Shown here piece after piece: positions 22,113 to 29,333 of a stretch of DNA of 29,333 bases. This stretch comes from CAKSHC01 sp045631845. GTDB lineage: Bacteria > Bacillota > Clostridia > Oscillospirales > UMGS1783. The first letter of the stretch is position 1; each line of letters begins with the position of its first letter. The notes beneath the pieces are model-generated. The model was not told where the DNA came from, did not search any database, and saw nothing but the letters and a program-made list of their open reading frames with translations. A program made the position numbers and the translations under genes. The DNA lies in the NCBI GenBank assembly GCA_045631845.1, contig JAZQVM010000030.1, positions 1 through 29,333 of the forward strand, written 5' to 3'.

Positions 22113-22610
22113 CTAACATTTAATTAAAATTTTGCGCACGGTTTTACTCGTTGAAACTTCAACTTTCAACAAATTGTCGTAAATCACAAAATCATTAATC
22201 GACTCAAATCTTGTCAAGACACTAGCCGCACCATTAGGTTGAACTGATATTGGAAACTGAACTGAAAATATTCTTTCTGTCCTAGGTATATCTGTCTCTG
22301 GAAACTTAGGATAATAATGTTCTCCTGACCATGTTTTATTTAAATTACATAACACCCTATCGTTTTTATTAATGAAATGCATTTTTGTTATATTTAAAGT
22401 CGAAGAAGAGTAATTAACTATCGACATATTAATTAATAACACCTTTTTATTTTCGATAGTAATTAACTCAATTTTATCAGCAAAAATTTTATATTTTTCT
22501 CTTTTTTTGATAAACGAAACGATAAGTTGCAAAACCGTAAGAATAAGAGCAATTAAAGCAATTAAAAAATCTTTATTTTTTACAATCCAGCCCCAAATAT
22601 CTGAGATCAT
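22113..22610 (-). CDS. Membrane-anchored protein paired with the DUF4041 gene
   Basis: A 165-aa protein starting MISDIWGWIVKNKDF. It has one membrane helix (about 14-35, FLIALIALILTVLQLIVSF), a basic stop-transfer stretch (KKREK), then a beta-rich domain of about 120 residues (KIELITIENKKVLLINMSIV to the end) without recognisable motifs. The single N-terminal anchor and orientation suggest a cytosolic C-domain. The ATG at 22610 follows GAGGTG by 6 nt; the GTG at 22619 is inside that site. Promoter and palindrome lie just upstream. The AT content is as high as in its neighbour. No family recognised. Confidence 0.6.
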   Translation of the reverse strand: MISDIWGWIVKNKDFLIALIALILTVLQLIVSFIKKREKYKIFADKIELITIENKKVLLINMSIVNYSSSTLNITKMHFINKNDRVLCNLNKTWSGEHYYPKFPETDIPRTERIFSVQFPISVQPNGAASVLTRFESINDFVIYDNLLKVEVSTSKTVRKILIKC

Positions 22611-22628
22611 TATACTCACCTCATTTAA

Positions 22629-22657
22629 ATTATACCATATATTTGCACTAAGTGCAA
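22629..22657 (-). promoter_or_regulatory. Promoter with embedded palindrome for the DUF4041 operon
   Basis: On the minus strand, TTGCAC (22652-22657) and a perfect TATAAT (22629-22634) are 17 nt apart. The inverted repeat TTGCACT-A-AGTGCAA (22643-22657) covers the -35 and the adjacent spacer, the position of a repressor operator. The predicted start is close to the Shine-Dalgarno, giving a very short leader. Confidence 0.55.
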
Positions 22658-22819
22658 CATCGTTGGGCTAATGACCACATCGTTTACGGCGCAGCCGTAA
22701 CATCGTTGACGCGATGCATCACATCGTTTTGTGTCCGCTAAAGCGGAATGATGTTAACCTAAAGGTTAAATGATGTTTGCTGTTTCACCGCAAACCGTTG
22801 TTGTGTCCTTTGGACACAA
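22643..22819. repeat. Array of short palindromes joined by CATCGTT/AATGATG links
   Basis: Hairpins with arms of 6-8 bp: 22643-22657, 22684-22700 (TTACGGC/GCCGTAA), 22707-22721 (one mismatch, wobble-paired as minus-strand RNA), 22734-22747 (TCCGCT/AGCGGA), 22754-22769 (TTAACCT/AGGTTAA), 22775-22795 (GTTTGC/GCAAAC) and 22801-22819 (TTGTGTCC/GGACACAA). Links CATCGTT at 22658, 22678, 22701 and 22722 and AATGATG at 22747 and 22769 are one motif (AAYGATG) in opposite orientations. Arm sequences differ from each other while the links are kept. No coding frame. Not a CRISPR. Confidence 0.7.
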
Positions 22820-22823
22820 ACAC

Positions 22824-22860
22824 AAAAAGAAACACTTCCCAAAAGGAAGTGTTTCTTTTT
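22824..22860. terminator. Bidirectional terminator of the tRNA operon
   Basis: A 16-bp perfect stem (22824-22839 with 22845-22860), loop CAAAA, with five A/T pairs at the base giving U-runs on either strand. It abuts the tRNA-Cys CCA end. Confidence 0.85.
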
Positions 22861-22934
22861 GGAGGCGCCACCCGGATTTGAACCGGGGCATAAAGGTTTT
22901 GCAGACCTTGGCCTTACCACTTGGCTATAGCGCC
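22860..22934 (-). tRNA. tRNA-Cys (GCA)
   Basis: A 75-nt cloverleaf on the minus strand: acceptor GGCGCTA, anticodon loop TCTGCAAA giving GCA, T-arm GGTTCAAATCC, encoded CCA. Last gene of the tRNA operon. Confidence 0.95.
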
Positions 22935-22974
22935 TTAAATTTTGTGCTCACAGCTATTACACCGTGAGCACGAT

Positions 22975-23050
22975 TGGAGCGGATTACGAGGCTCGAACTC
23001 GCTACCTCCACCTTGGCAAGGTGGCGCTCTACCGGATGAGCTAAATCCGC
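22975..23050 (-). tRNA. tRNA-Gly (GCC)
   Basis: A 76-nt cloverleaf with acceptor GCGGATT, anticodon stem-loop CCACCTTGCCAAGGTGG giving GCC, T-loop GTTCGAGCC and encoded CCA. Confidence 0.95.
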
Positions 23051-23055
23051 ATAGT

Positions 23056-23131
23056 TGGTGCCTCCGGTCGGAATCGAACCAACGACACGGGGATTTTCAG
23101 TCCCCTGCTCTACCAACTGAGCTACAGAGGC
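23056..23131 (-). tRNA. tRNA-Phe (GAA)
   Basis: A 76-nt cloverleaf with acceptor GCCTCTG, anticodon stem-loop GGGGACTGAAAATCCCC giving GAA, T-loop GTTCGATTC and encoded CCA. Confidence 0.95.
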
Positions 23132-23181
23132 AAAGGACTAGGTTTACCACATGGAAAACGAAAATCCCAAAAGAGAGAAAA

Positions 23182-23258
23182 TGGCGACTCCGAAGGGACT
23201 CGAACCCTCGACCTCCGCCGTGACAGGGCGGCGTTCTAACCAACTGAACTACGGAGCC
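23182..23258 (-). tRNA. tRNA-Asp (GTC)
   Basis: A 77-nt cloverleaf with acceptor GGCTCCG, anticodon stem-loop CCGCCCTGTCACGGCGG giving GTC, T-loop GTTCGAGTC and encoded CCA. Confidence 0.95.
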
Positions 23259-23265
23259 AAATAAA

Positions 23266-23341
23266 TGGTGGGAACTACAGGGCTCGAACCTGTGACCCTC
23301 TGCTTGTAAGGCAGATGCTCTCCCAGCTGAGCTAAGCTCCC
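23266..23341 (-). tRNA. tRNA-Val (TAC)
   Basis: A 76-nt cloverleaf with acceptor GGGAGCT, anticodon stem-loop CTGCCTTACAAGCAG giving TAC, T-loop GTTCGAGCC and encoded CCA. First gene of the operon. Confidence 0.95.
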
Positions 23342-23372
23342 GAATTTGCCGTTCTCTCTCGACGGCTTTGTT

Positions 23373-23420
23373 AGTATACAACACCGACAAGGATTTGTCA
23401 ACACTTTTTTATAAAAAAGT
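23373..23420 (-). promoter_or_regulatory. Promoter of the tRNA operon with AT-rich upstream palindrome
   Basis: On the minus strand, a perfect TTGACA (23396-23401) and TATACT (23373-23378) are 17 nt apart, 32 nt before tRNA-Val. Directly upstream lies a perfect 18-nt palindrome ACTTTTTTATAAAAAAGT (23403-23420), placed as an UP element. Confidence 0.8.
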
Positions 23421-23438
23421 CAAATAATTTTTTCCATT

Positions 23439-23472
23439 AAAAAAATGGCGCAAAAATTCCGTTTTTACCGCC
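23439..23472 (-). terminator. Terminator after the zinc-ribbon gene
   Basis: On the minus strand GGCG-GT-AAAAA pairs with TTTTT-G-CGCC (23447-23472), loop CGGAA, followed by ATTTTTTT. Confidence 0.65.
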
Positions 23473-23477
23473 TATAA

Positions 23478-23828
23478 TCAGTCAAATCTTTCTCCGCACT
23501 GATTACAATATACGCTCGTTTCTTTATTTAATGCATGACAATTTTCACAGAATTTCATACCCCGAATTTCTGCATATTCTCTCTGCAATACCGCCAACTG
23601 CTCAGCATCAGCATCAATGCTCTCTGCAACCTGCGCCAAAGCTCCATCCAGCAATTCTCGATTGTTCTCATACAAATACCGCCCGATCTTCCGATAGGAC
23701 TTATCCATACTACGCTCAATCTCACGAATCTTGAATAATAACTTGCCTTCCTCAAGCAACGACACCGTCTTCTTACTAACTACATCCGCCGCATCCATAA
23801 CCTTGCGTGAAATCTCTTCGGTATTCAT
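23478..23828 (-). CDS. Coiled-coil protein with C-terminal zinc ribbon
   Basis: A 116-aa soluble protein. The ATG at 23828 follows AGGAGGG by 5 nt, so an upstream start (23885) is rejected. Residues about 1-85 are helical and coiled-coil-like, and the last 25 carry CENC...CNQC, a zinc ribbon with two CxxC pairs. Such small proteins are common in Clostridia and unassigned; a role in binding a partner or nucleic acid is inference. TATACT at 23851-23856 is a candidate -10, and a terminator follows the stop. Confidence 0.7.
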   Translation of the reverse strand: MNTEEISRKVMDAADVVSKKTVSLLEEGKLLFKIREIERSMDKSYRKIGRYLYENNRELLDGALAQVAESIDADAEQLAVLQREYAEIRGMKFCENCHALNKETSVYCNQCGERFD

Positions 23829-23894
23829 GATATCCCTCCTGTCTGTTTTTAGTATATCACATCTTTCCCTTTTTGTATACACCATTTTTTCATC

Positions 23895-23925
23895 AAAAAG
23901 GCCTATGAGAAAATTCTCATAAGCC
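23895..23925 (-). terminator. Terminator of the recJ-rel-hemZ operon
   Basis: On the minus strand TTATGAGAA pairs with TTCTCATA, extended by GGC/GCC with one mismatch (23900-23925), then TTTTT. Confidence 0.75.
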
Positions 23926-23926
23926 C

Positions 23927-24361
23927 TTACAAATATCGGCGAATATCGATCGCCAATTTCTCTTCCAAATTGATCAGCCTCTTCGTAATATCCTTGGATC
24001 GCTCATCCGCCGCCTTGTACTCATTCAGATATCGATTCAGCGACTTAACACCCATATTACATCCATCCGTCATCAAATCGGCAATCGTCCCGTCCGATTC
24101 ATCCATCGCCATCTTCATGTTGGTCTTAATCCATGACATCCCTTTGAGCATAGGTGCCGGATCCTTCCCTTGATCTTGAAACCGATCCAACTGCTCCCGA
24201 ATCTCCTTCTTCAATACCTGATGCTCTCGCCGACATTCATCCAATAACGCCTTAAATTCGTCATTTTTAACCCGATCCAGCACATCTTCAATCGAATCAG
24301 TACCCATCGTCACACCGGCATCGCACTCCCGCAATAACCGTATCGTGTCCTTCTCGACCAT
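23927..24361 (-). CDS. Conserved helical protein (DUF2383-like fold)
   Basis: A 144-aa soluble, almost wholly helical protein with no signal peptide. MVEKDTIRLLRECDAGVTMG is followed by DECRREHQVLKKEI and MSWIKTNMKMAMDESDGTIA, then TDGCNMGVKSLNRYLNEYK. It looks like a four-helix bundle and matches a clostridial family I have seen under DUF2383 or hypothetical; Glu/His spacing is insufficient to claim a metal site. AAGGAG lies about 9 nt before the ATG, 35 nt after hemZ, so it is the last gene of the operon. Confidence 0.65.
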   Translation of the reverse strand: MVEKDTIRLLRECDAGVTMGTDSIEDVLDRVKNDEFKALLDECRREHQVLKKEIREQLDRFQDQGKDPAPMLKGMSWIKTNMKMAMDESDGTIADLMTDGCNMGVKSLNRYLNEYKAADERSKDITKRLINLEEKLAIDIRRYL

Positions 24362-24396
24362 AAATCATCACTCCTTCTCTTTAAAGTGTGATCCGT

Positions 24397-25803
24397 TTAT
24401 GCCCGATTATTCAACATCTCCTCAATTTTCCTGATCTTGTCACTTAAATTCTCCGCATCCCGTAAATATTCATACGGATACTTCGGCGAATACACCCGCT
24501 GCGGCGAGCCACTCCCCAAAATCTTGGTCGAACTCCCTGCTCCTGCACCAATCACCGAACCCAAATCATCCATCATAATCATGTTGTATAACGACGCCGT
24601 ACCGGGCTTTGCCCAGCCCGTATTCTCCAACGCCGCCACCGCATGCTTTTGCTTGTATAGGTAATAAGGCTCATACCCGCACTCACCCAACCGCGCAATC
24701 GATCCATTTACCATCTCCGACGCTACCCGCGACCGCACCACATCCGCACCGTTGTGCTTGAGATCACTCCCCTGCTTAATGCAAAGCGAATGAACCGTCA
24801 CATTCTGCGCCCCCAATGCCAATACCCCATCCAAAGATCGGGCAAACCCTTCCGCCGTATCATTCGGCAACCCCGCAATCAAATCACAGTTAATGGCATG
24901 AAAATCAAACCTGCCCGCCATTTTCATGGCCCGCTCAAATTGCTCGGTCGTATGCCGCCGCCCAATCGCCGCTAAAATCGAATCATCCAGCGTCTGCGGA
25001 TTGATGCAAATGCGATCCGCCCCGCCTTCATATACCGCCGCCAGCTTCTCCTCGGTAATCACGTCCGGCCGCCCCAATTCCACGGTAAATTCCATCAAAT
25101 CCCTACCGAAACAATCGGTAACCAACCGACAAAGTCCGTCCAACTGCTCAGCAGACAAGGTCGCCGGCGTCCCCCCGCCAATATAAACGGTTCGTACCCG
25201 TAACCCCCGACGTCCTACCAGCTCGGCAATTGCCAATATCTCCCGCCGGAGCGCCAAAAGATATTCAGGCATCAACCCCAACATCTTCTCTCCCGCCCCC
25301 GAAATAAAAGAACAGTAGGTGCACCGAGTCGGACAAAACGGGATCGATATGTATAAGGAAATATCATTGATGTCGGTTGGCACCGCTATATTGTTGCGTA
25401 CCCGCACAACATCGGCGCATAATTGCGCCTTGTGCCGCGCCATCTCAAAGGTGTCAGCAAAATCAGCCACTGAAAGATCCATACGCCCAAACTCTCTCGC
25501 CGGACGAATCCCCGTAAACACACCCCAATCTGGCTTAAAGTCCGTATACTTTACACTTGCCGCAAAAAAGGAGCGCTTGACCGCATCCCGCACCGCACGG
25601 TCATCCAATCCGTCACAAGCCACAAAAGCCGCATATTCCCCATTTTCCGCACGCAAAACCGTGCGGCAACCCCACATCGGCTGCCGCACCATCTCGCTGA
25701 CCACCTCAGGCATCCCCTCGTGCGTGCTTTCGCCCGGGAAAAAGGCCGACGCCATACTCTGCAGGTCATACAATCTCTGATGTCCAACACAAATCAGTTT
25801 CAT
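24397..25803 (-). CDS. hemZ: Coproporphyrinogen dehydrogenase-like radical SAM enzyme HemZ
   Basis: A 468-aa radical SAM protein. The iron-sulfur motif CPTRCTYCSF (CxxxCxxC) is at about residue 152, followed by VYIGGGTPATLSAEQL and ELGRPDVITEEKL. AINCDLIAGLPND and SLCIKQGS complete the HemN-family core. The extra N-terminal about 140 residues identify the HemZ branch (B. subtilis HemZ is about 500 aa) rather than HemN or HemW. HemZ is annotated as oxygen-independent coproporphyrinogen III oxidase, although many anaerobes with hemZ have no heme pathway, so its true substrate here is open. AAGGA is 5 nt before the ATG, 8 nt after the MBL gene. Confidence 0.88.
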   Translation of the reverse strand: MKLICVGHQRLYDLQSMASAFFPGESTHEGMPEVVSEMVRQPMWGCRTVLRAENGEYAAFVACDGLDDRAVRDAVKRSFFAASVKYTDFKPDWGVFTGIRPAREFGRMDLSVADFADTFEMARHKAQLCADVVRVRNNIAVPTDINDISLYISIPFCPTRCTYCSFISGAGEKMLGLMPEYLLALRREILAIAELVGRRGLRVRTVYIGGGTPATLSAEQLDGLCRLVTDCFGRDLMEFTVELGRPDVITEEKLAAVYEGGADRICINPQTLDDSILAAIGRRHTTEQFERAMKMAGRFDFHAINCDLIAGLPNDTAEGFARSLDGVLALGAQNVTVHSLCIKQGSDLKHNGADVVRSRVASEMVNGSIARLGECGYEPYYLYKQKHAVAALENTGWAKPGTASLYNMIMMDDLGSVIGAGAGSSTKILGSGSPQRVYSPKYPYEYLRDAENLSDKIRKIEEMLNNRA

Positions 25804-25811
25804 AAAAATCC

Positions 25812-26444
25812 TTAGAAAAAGGGATTAAATTTCTTCTCACGCGCCATATCGGTCGTCGGCCCATGTCCCGGATACACCGTCAGGCGATCGTCTAACGCCT
25901 TAACCATATCCAACGTATGCGCCATCTTCTCCGGCTGACTCTCAGGAAAGTCGGTCCGCCCGATCGTACCCCTCATGAGAGTGTCCCCCGTAAAAACAAC
26001 ATCATCACAGAAAATCAGCATGCTCCCACCCGTATGCCCCGGCACCGAGCGAAACTCAAAATGCAAATCTCCCACATCCAACGTATCCCCATCAAACACC
26101 AGCCGATGCGGCCGAATATAGGCCTCCTTGATCATCTGCTCCGACTTGGGCGGAAATACATATCGAATAATGCCGCCACCCTGCTCAAACAGAGCCGCAT
26201 CCGCCGCATTCATGATAACCTGCGCCCCCGTCTGCTCAGCAACCGCTCGCCCCGCAAAAGTATGATCATAATGCCCATGCGTAAAGAGGACATACTTTAC
26301 ATCAACCCCCATCGTCTGAATCTCCGACAGGATACGGTCAGCATGGAAACCGGGGTCAATCACAACCCCCGCCCCACTTTTTTCATCCTTTATGATATAA
26401 CAATTGGTCTCCAGCGGCCCAAGCGGCAAACAGGTAATCTTCAT
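25812..26444 (-). CDS. MBL-fold hydrolase, glyoxalase II-like
   Basis: A 210-aa metallo-beta-lactamase fold protein. It begins MKITCLPLGPLETNCYI, with the metal motif THGHYDH (HxHxDH, about residue 55) and later ligands PGHTGGSM, FTGDTLMRGTIGR and YPGHGPTT. This is the standard YcbL-type hydroxyacylglutathione hydrolase family; members without the C-terminal domain hydrolyse thioesters, and the physiological substrate is uncertain. The ATG overlaps the rel stop by 1 nt (TGATG) with AGAGGTG upstream. The rel-MBL-hemZ order is common in Clostridia. Confidence 0.85.
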   Translation of the reverse strand: MKITCLPLGPLETNCYIIKDEKSGAGVVIDPGFHADRILSEIQTMGVDVKYVLFTHGHYDHTFAGRAVAEQTGAQVIMNAADAALFEQGGGIIRYVFPPKSEQMIKEAYIRPHRLVFDGDTLDVGDLHFEFRSVPGHTGGSMLIFCDDVVFTGDTLMRGTIGRTDFPESQPEKMAHTLDMVKALDDRLTVYPGHGPTTDMAREKKFNPFF

Positions 26445-28609
26445 CAGTTCACACCTCTGGTAATTTGAATCACACTCGGAATCTTACGCAATCGGCTGGT
26501 CACCGACTCCAGATGCCCGAGATTTTTAATATCAATGGTAACGGTCAGCACAACCTCATCCTCATTCATTTCCCGTGCCGACAGCTGGTGAATCATCACA
26601 TGCAAAGCCGCCAACGCCGTCGTCACATCGGCCGCCAAACCGATACGGTTGTGTGCCAAGATATTGAGGGTGGCCGCAAACCACTTATCCTCATAATAAT
26701 CCCACGAAACTCCAATCAACCGTGCCGCACCGTCGGCCGTGCCGATCATATTCTTGACATTCGGGCAGTCACTCTTGTGCACCGATACCCCATATCCACG
26801 GGTAATAAACCCTACAATATCATCTCCCGGCAAAGGATTACAGCAATGCGAAAGCTTGACAAGACAGTTATCAATGCCTTCCACAATCACACCGCCCGAA
26901 GCCCGCGATACCGGCACCTTGCCGTCCACCTTGGTAATCTCCGGCGCAGCAGGCTTACGCAAAGCACGGTACTCGTCAATCATCTTCGGCATGATCTTGG
27001 TGATCAAAAGACCGCCATAGCCCACCGTCGCATACAGTTCTTCCTCATCCTTCATCGAGAATCGGGAACATACCGAAGCAATCAAGGTATCATGAATCTC
27101 ACCACTGAGCGGTATGCCGTTCTTGCGCATCTCCCGCTCAATGTCATCCCGTCCCTTGACGATGTTCTCTTCCCGCTTTTCCCTCTTGAAATACTGACGA
27201 ATCTTAGCACGCGCCCCGTTGGTGCGCACAATATTCAGCCAATCACGGGACGGACCCCGCTGCGCCGAAGTCGTCAATACCTCTACCACATCGCCGTTGC
27301 TAAGAGCATACGACAATTCCACAATCTTGCCGTTCACCTTAGCCCCGATCATGCTGTTACCAACCGCCGTGTGAATGTTGTAGGCAAAGTCAATCGGGTT
27401 CGACCCCGCAGGCAGGTTGATCACATCGCCTTTAGGCGTGAATACAAAGACCTGATCGGCAAAAAGATTAACCTTCAGATCCCGCATGAAATCTTCATTG
27501 TCGGTGTGCTCGCCCTGCTCTTCCAACAGCGAACGGATCCACTCCAGCTTACTGTCAATCGAATCACTGCCGGTAATGCCGCCCTTGTATTTCCAGTGCG
27601 CCGCAATACCAAACTCGGCCACCCGATGCATCTCCCACGTGCGAATCTGCACCTCAAACGATACCCCCTCACGAGAGAGAACTACCGTGTGTAAGGACTG
27701 ATACATGTTCGGCTTTGGCGTCGAAATATAATCCTTGAACCGACCGGGAAGCGGCGTAAACATATCATGAATCATACCCAATACATTGTAGCAATCAGGC
27801 ACACTGTCCACAATCACTCGCACCGCAAACAGATCGTAAATCTCATCAAAGGTGTGATTTTGGGTATACATCTTGTTGTATACACTGTATATCTGCTTAA
27901 TACGGGAATCAATGCTGAACTTGATGTTGGCTTCCTCAAAACGGACCGACATCTTCTCCTTCACCGCCCGCAACATCTGATCGCCATGGTCGTAAATGGC
28001 ATTGATATCCCGCTCAATCTCGGCATACCCGATCGGATCGAGATAGGATAACGAAATATCCTGCAACTCCGCCTTAATCCGCCGCATACCCAAACGGTCA
28101 GCCAACGGCGCAAAAATCTGCATCGTCTCAAAGGAAATCTCCCTCTGCTTGGCTTCCGTCTTAAAGGAAAGGGTACGCATATTATGCAAACGGTCGGCCA
28201 ACTTAATGAGAATCACTCGGATATCCTGCACCATCGCCAGCAACATCTTGCGCAGATTCTCCGCCTGCTCATCTTCTTCGGTGTTGTAGTTGATCTTGCT
28301 CAATTTCGATAACCCATCAACAATCAACAACACATCCGCCCCAAACTCCTTGCGAATGGTGGCAGGCGATAAATTGGTATCTTCTAAGGTGTCGTGTAAG
28401 AGAGCCGCCACTACCGTGTCGGTGTCACAGTCCATCCCTACTAATATTAAAGCCACTTCCACCGGATGCGAAATGTAAGGCTCACCCGACTGACGCATCT
28501 GATCCCCGTGCACGTCTTTGGCAATATCATACGCACGCAGGATCTTTTCCATATCCAATTGTGTCCCACGGGAAGCAATCCCGTCGATCAATTTCTTTTT
28601 GTAATCCAT
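26444..28609 (-). CDS. relA: Bifunctional (p)ppGpp synthetase/hydrolase Rel
   Basis: A 721-aa long RSH protein with all domains. The HD hydrolase is at about 45-150 (SHPVEVALIL and AALLHDTLEDT with the HD pair). The synthetase is at about 230-345 (RFKDYISTPKPNMYQSLHT and EVQIRTWEMHRVAEFGIAAHW). TGS is at about 390-450 (VFVFTPKGDVINLPAGSNPI), then a helical and zinc-finger region with SHCCNPLPGD, and ACT at about 645-721. It makes and degrades the stringent-response alarmone at the ribosome. AAAGGA is 5 nt before the ATG, and recJ ends 1 nt upstream. Confidence 0.97.
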   Translation of the reverse strand: MDYKKKLIDGIASRGTQLDMEKILRAYDIAKDVHGDQMRQSGEPYISHPVEVALILVGMDCDTDTVVAALLHDTLEDTNLSPATIRKEFGADVLLIVDGLSKLSKINYNTEEDEQAENLRKMLLAMVQDIRVILIKLADRLHNMRTLSFKTEAKQREISFETMQIFAPLADRLGMRRIKAELQDISLSYLDPIGYAEIERDINAIYDHGDQMLRAVKEKMSVRFEEANIKFSIDSRIKQIYSVYNKMYTQNHTFDEIYDLFAVRVIVDSVPDCYNVLGMIHDMFTPLPGRFKDYISTPKPNMYQSLHTVVLSREGVSFEVQIRTWEMHRVAEFGIAAHWKYKGGITGSDSIDSKLEWIRSLLEEQGEHTDNEDFMRDLKVNLFADQVFVFTPKGDVINLPAGSNPIDFAYNIHTAVGNSMIGAKVNGKIVELSYALSNGDVVEVLTTSAQRGPSRDWLNIVRTNGARAKIRQYFKREKREENIVKGRDDIEREMRKNGIPLSGEIHDTLIASVCSRFSMKDEEELYATVGYGGLLITKIMPKMIDEYRALRKPAAPEITKVDGKVPVSRASGGVIVEGIDNCLVKLSHCCNPLPGDDIVGFITRGYGVSVHKSDCPNVKNMIGTADGAARLIGVSWDYYEDKWFAATLNILAHNRIGLAADVTTALAALHVMIHQLSAREMNEDEVVLTVTIDIKNLGHLESVTSRLRKIPSVIQITRGVN

Positions 28610-28610
28610 A

Positions 28611-29333
28611 TTATCCTTTCAGCCGCTTCCACAGCGCTGATTGCGTTAAATTTTTCTTCTCATTACAACAGTTAACCAAAATACGAATCTGCCGCCCCAA
28701 CGGGTGCAACTCCACCATTTTCAGTTCACTCAACACCCCAAGCGACAACATCAGCTGTGAGTAATGAAACGGCTTGCCGAATACCCGCGAAATCCGCCGA
28801 GCCATCACCGTCGGGTATCGCGGCGTATCGGCATCCGCCTCCCCCATCGTTCGCAGCAGATAACTGTAAACATCAATCACATCTTTGCGATCGGGTACCG
28901 CAGGCTCCGGTAAACGGTCAAGTGTCCCAACCATGAACTGCTCATATTCTTTTTCATAGCCCTCCACCAAACAACATTGAGAAACCTCAATCTTCTTGAT
29001 GATCAACTGCAATTGCTCTGAGTTTTTTCCGGTATTGATATCAAGGGCGTATACGATATCCACCATATCCCCCGCCGAACACCGCAACTCCCGCAGCGTG
29101 TGTCCGAACATAAGTCCCGTAAACCGCCGCCCGTTCTTTTCCAACGATAGCCGCAAATGCCGCACATTCGCCAACGGCATCAATTCTTCCAACAAAACCT
29201 CTTTGGTCACAAATAACGGCTGGGGATTCTCCATCCCGTACGGCTCCAATTTTTGCAGTTGATGCGCCAGCCCTAAGGTAATCTGCTCCACTTCCAGCAC
29301 GGCCGAAACCGACAATCCGGGCGCATATCCCGC
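28611..29333 (-). CDS. recJ: Single-stranded-DNA exonuclease RecJ, C-terminal part
   Basis: The frame is open to the right window edge, so this is the last 240 residues or so of a longer protein. It shows the end of the DHHA1 domain (GYAPGLSV), then the OB-fold region of RecJ (LEPYGMENPQPLF and RHLRLSLEKNGRRFTGLMFG, with MVDIVYALDINTGK), followed by a C-terminal helical/winged region (YPTVMARRISRVFG). The catalytic DHH motifs would lie off the window. RecJ is a 5'-3' ssDNA exonuclease in recombination and repair. The recJ-rel order is typical for Firmicutes. Confidence 0.85.
   Translation of the reverse strand, partial: AGYAPGLSVSAVLEVEQITLGLAHQLQKLEPYGMENPQPLFVTKEVLLEELMPLANVRHLRLSLEKNGRRFTGLMFGHTLRELRCSAGDMVDIVYALDINTGKNSEQLQLIIKKIEVSQCCLVEGYEKEYEQFMVGTLDRLPEPAVPDRKDVIDVYSYLLRTMGEADADTPRYPTVMARRISRVFGKPFHYSQLMLSLGVLSELKMVELHPLGRQIRILVNCCNEKKNLTQSALWKRLKG

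Noticed and set aside
22643..22860. Palindrome array as a CRISPR
   Set aside because: The repeated link is only 7 bp, the intervals are short and themselves palindromic, and no cas genes are present.
26465..27694. Long open frame (409 codons) antisense to rel
   Set aside because: It mirrors a well-conserved Rel coding region and is rich in His and Arg as expected from the reverse of G/C-biased codons. No Shine-Dalgarno or family motif is seen.

Overview
The window looks like the chromosome of a gut-type Gram-positive anaerobe of the class Clostridia. The signs are a recJ-rel-MBL-hemZ housekeeping operon, a DUF2953 protein, a clostridial sortase/pilus operon, Firmicutes-style A-rich Shine-Dalgarno sequences and -35/-10 promoters, and an SDR closely resembling clostridial 7-alpha-hydroxysteroid dehydrogenases. 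Family assignments come from recognising motifs in the translated sequence; no database search was run.

Layout, left to right. 43-2556: a DUF2953 membrane protein (-), a small membrane protein (+) and a 425-aa ferritin-like protein (+). 2555-3810 (-): a lipoprotein DNA/RNA non-specific endonuclease overlapping a conserved hypothetical. 3898-5738 is a damaged zone: an AraC regulator and a PIG-L deacetylase have both lost their N-termini at one head-to-head junction near 4270-4290, and the following NagB-like gene has two single-base frameshifts. 5796-6150 holds an integrase N-terminal relic and strong terminators. 6286-8498 (-): an MFS exporter and a 7-alpha-HSDH-like SDR, translationally coupled. 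8606-10836 (+): ahpC and an AhpF-like reductase with its domains in reversed order. A palindrome between the divergent MFS and ahpC genes overlaps both candidate -10 elements.

10919-20740 is a pilus island on the minus strand. A serine recombinase relic and a candidate structured small RNA lie at its left end. In transcription order the operon encodes a possible 39-aa membrane peptide, a coiled-coil protein, signal peptidase I, a 1127-aa LPATG tip-type protein with a CHAP-like domain lacking its catalytic residues, a backbone pilin (LPSTG), a class C sortase, a minor pilin (LIQTG) and a second sortase. Signal peptidase and sortases would process, polymerise and anchor the pilus. Related AT-rich repeats lie in opposite orientation at the two ends.

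20795-22640 (-) is an AT-rich two-gene cargo: a small membrane protein and a coiled-coil DUF4041/GIY-YIG-type protein, with a palindrome in the promoter. It abuts an array of short palindromes (22643-22819) and a five-gene tRNA operon (Val-Asp-Phe-Gly-Cys, -) that has a consensus-like promoter and a bidirectional terminator. This is the most unusual stretch of the window.

23478-29333 (-) is core genome: a zinc-ribbon protein, then the operon recJ (cut by the window edge), rel, an MBL hydrolase, hemZ and a conserved helical protein.
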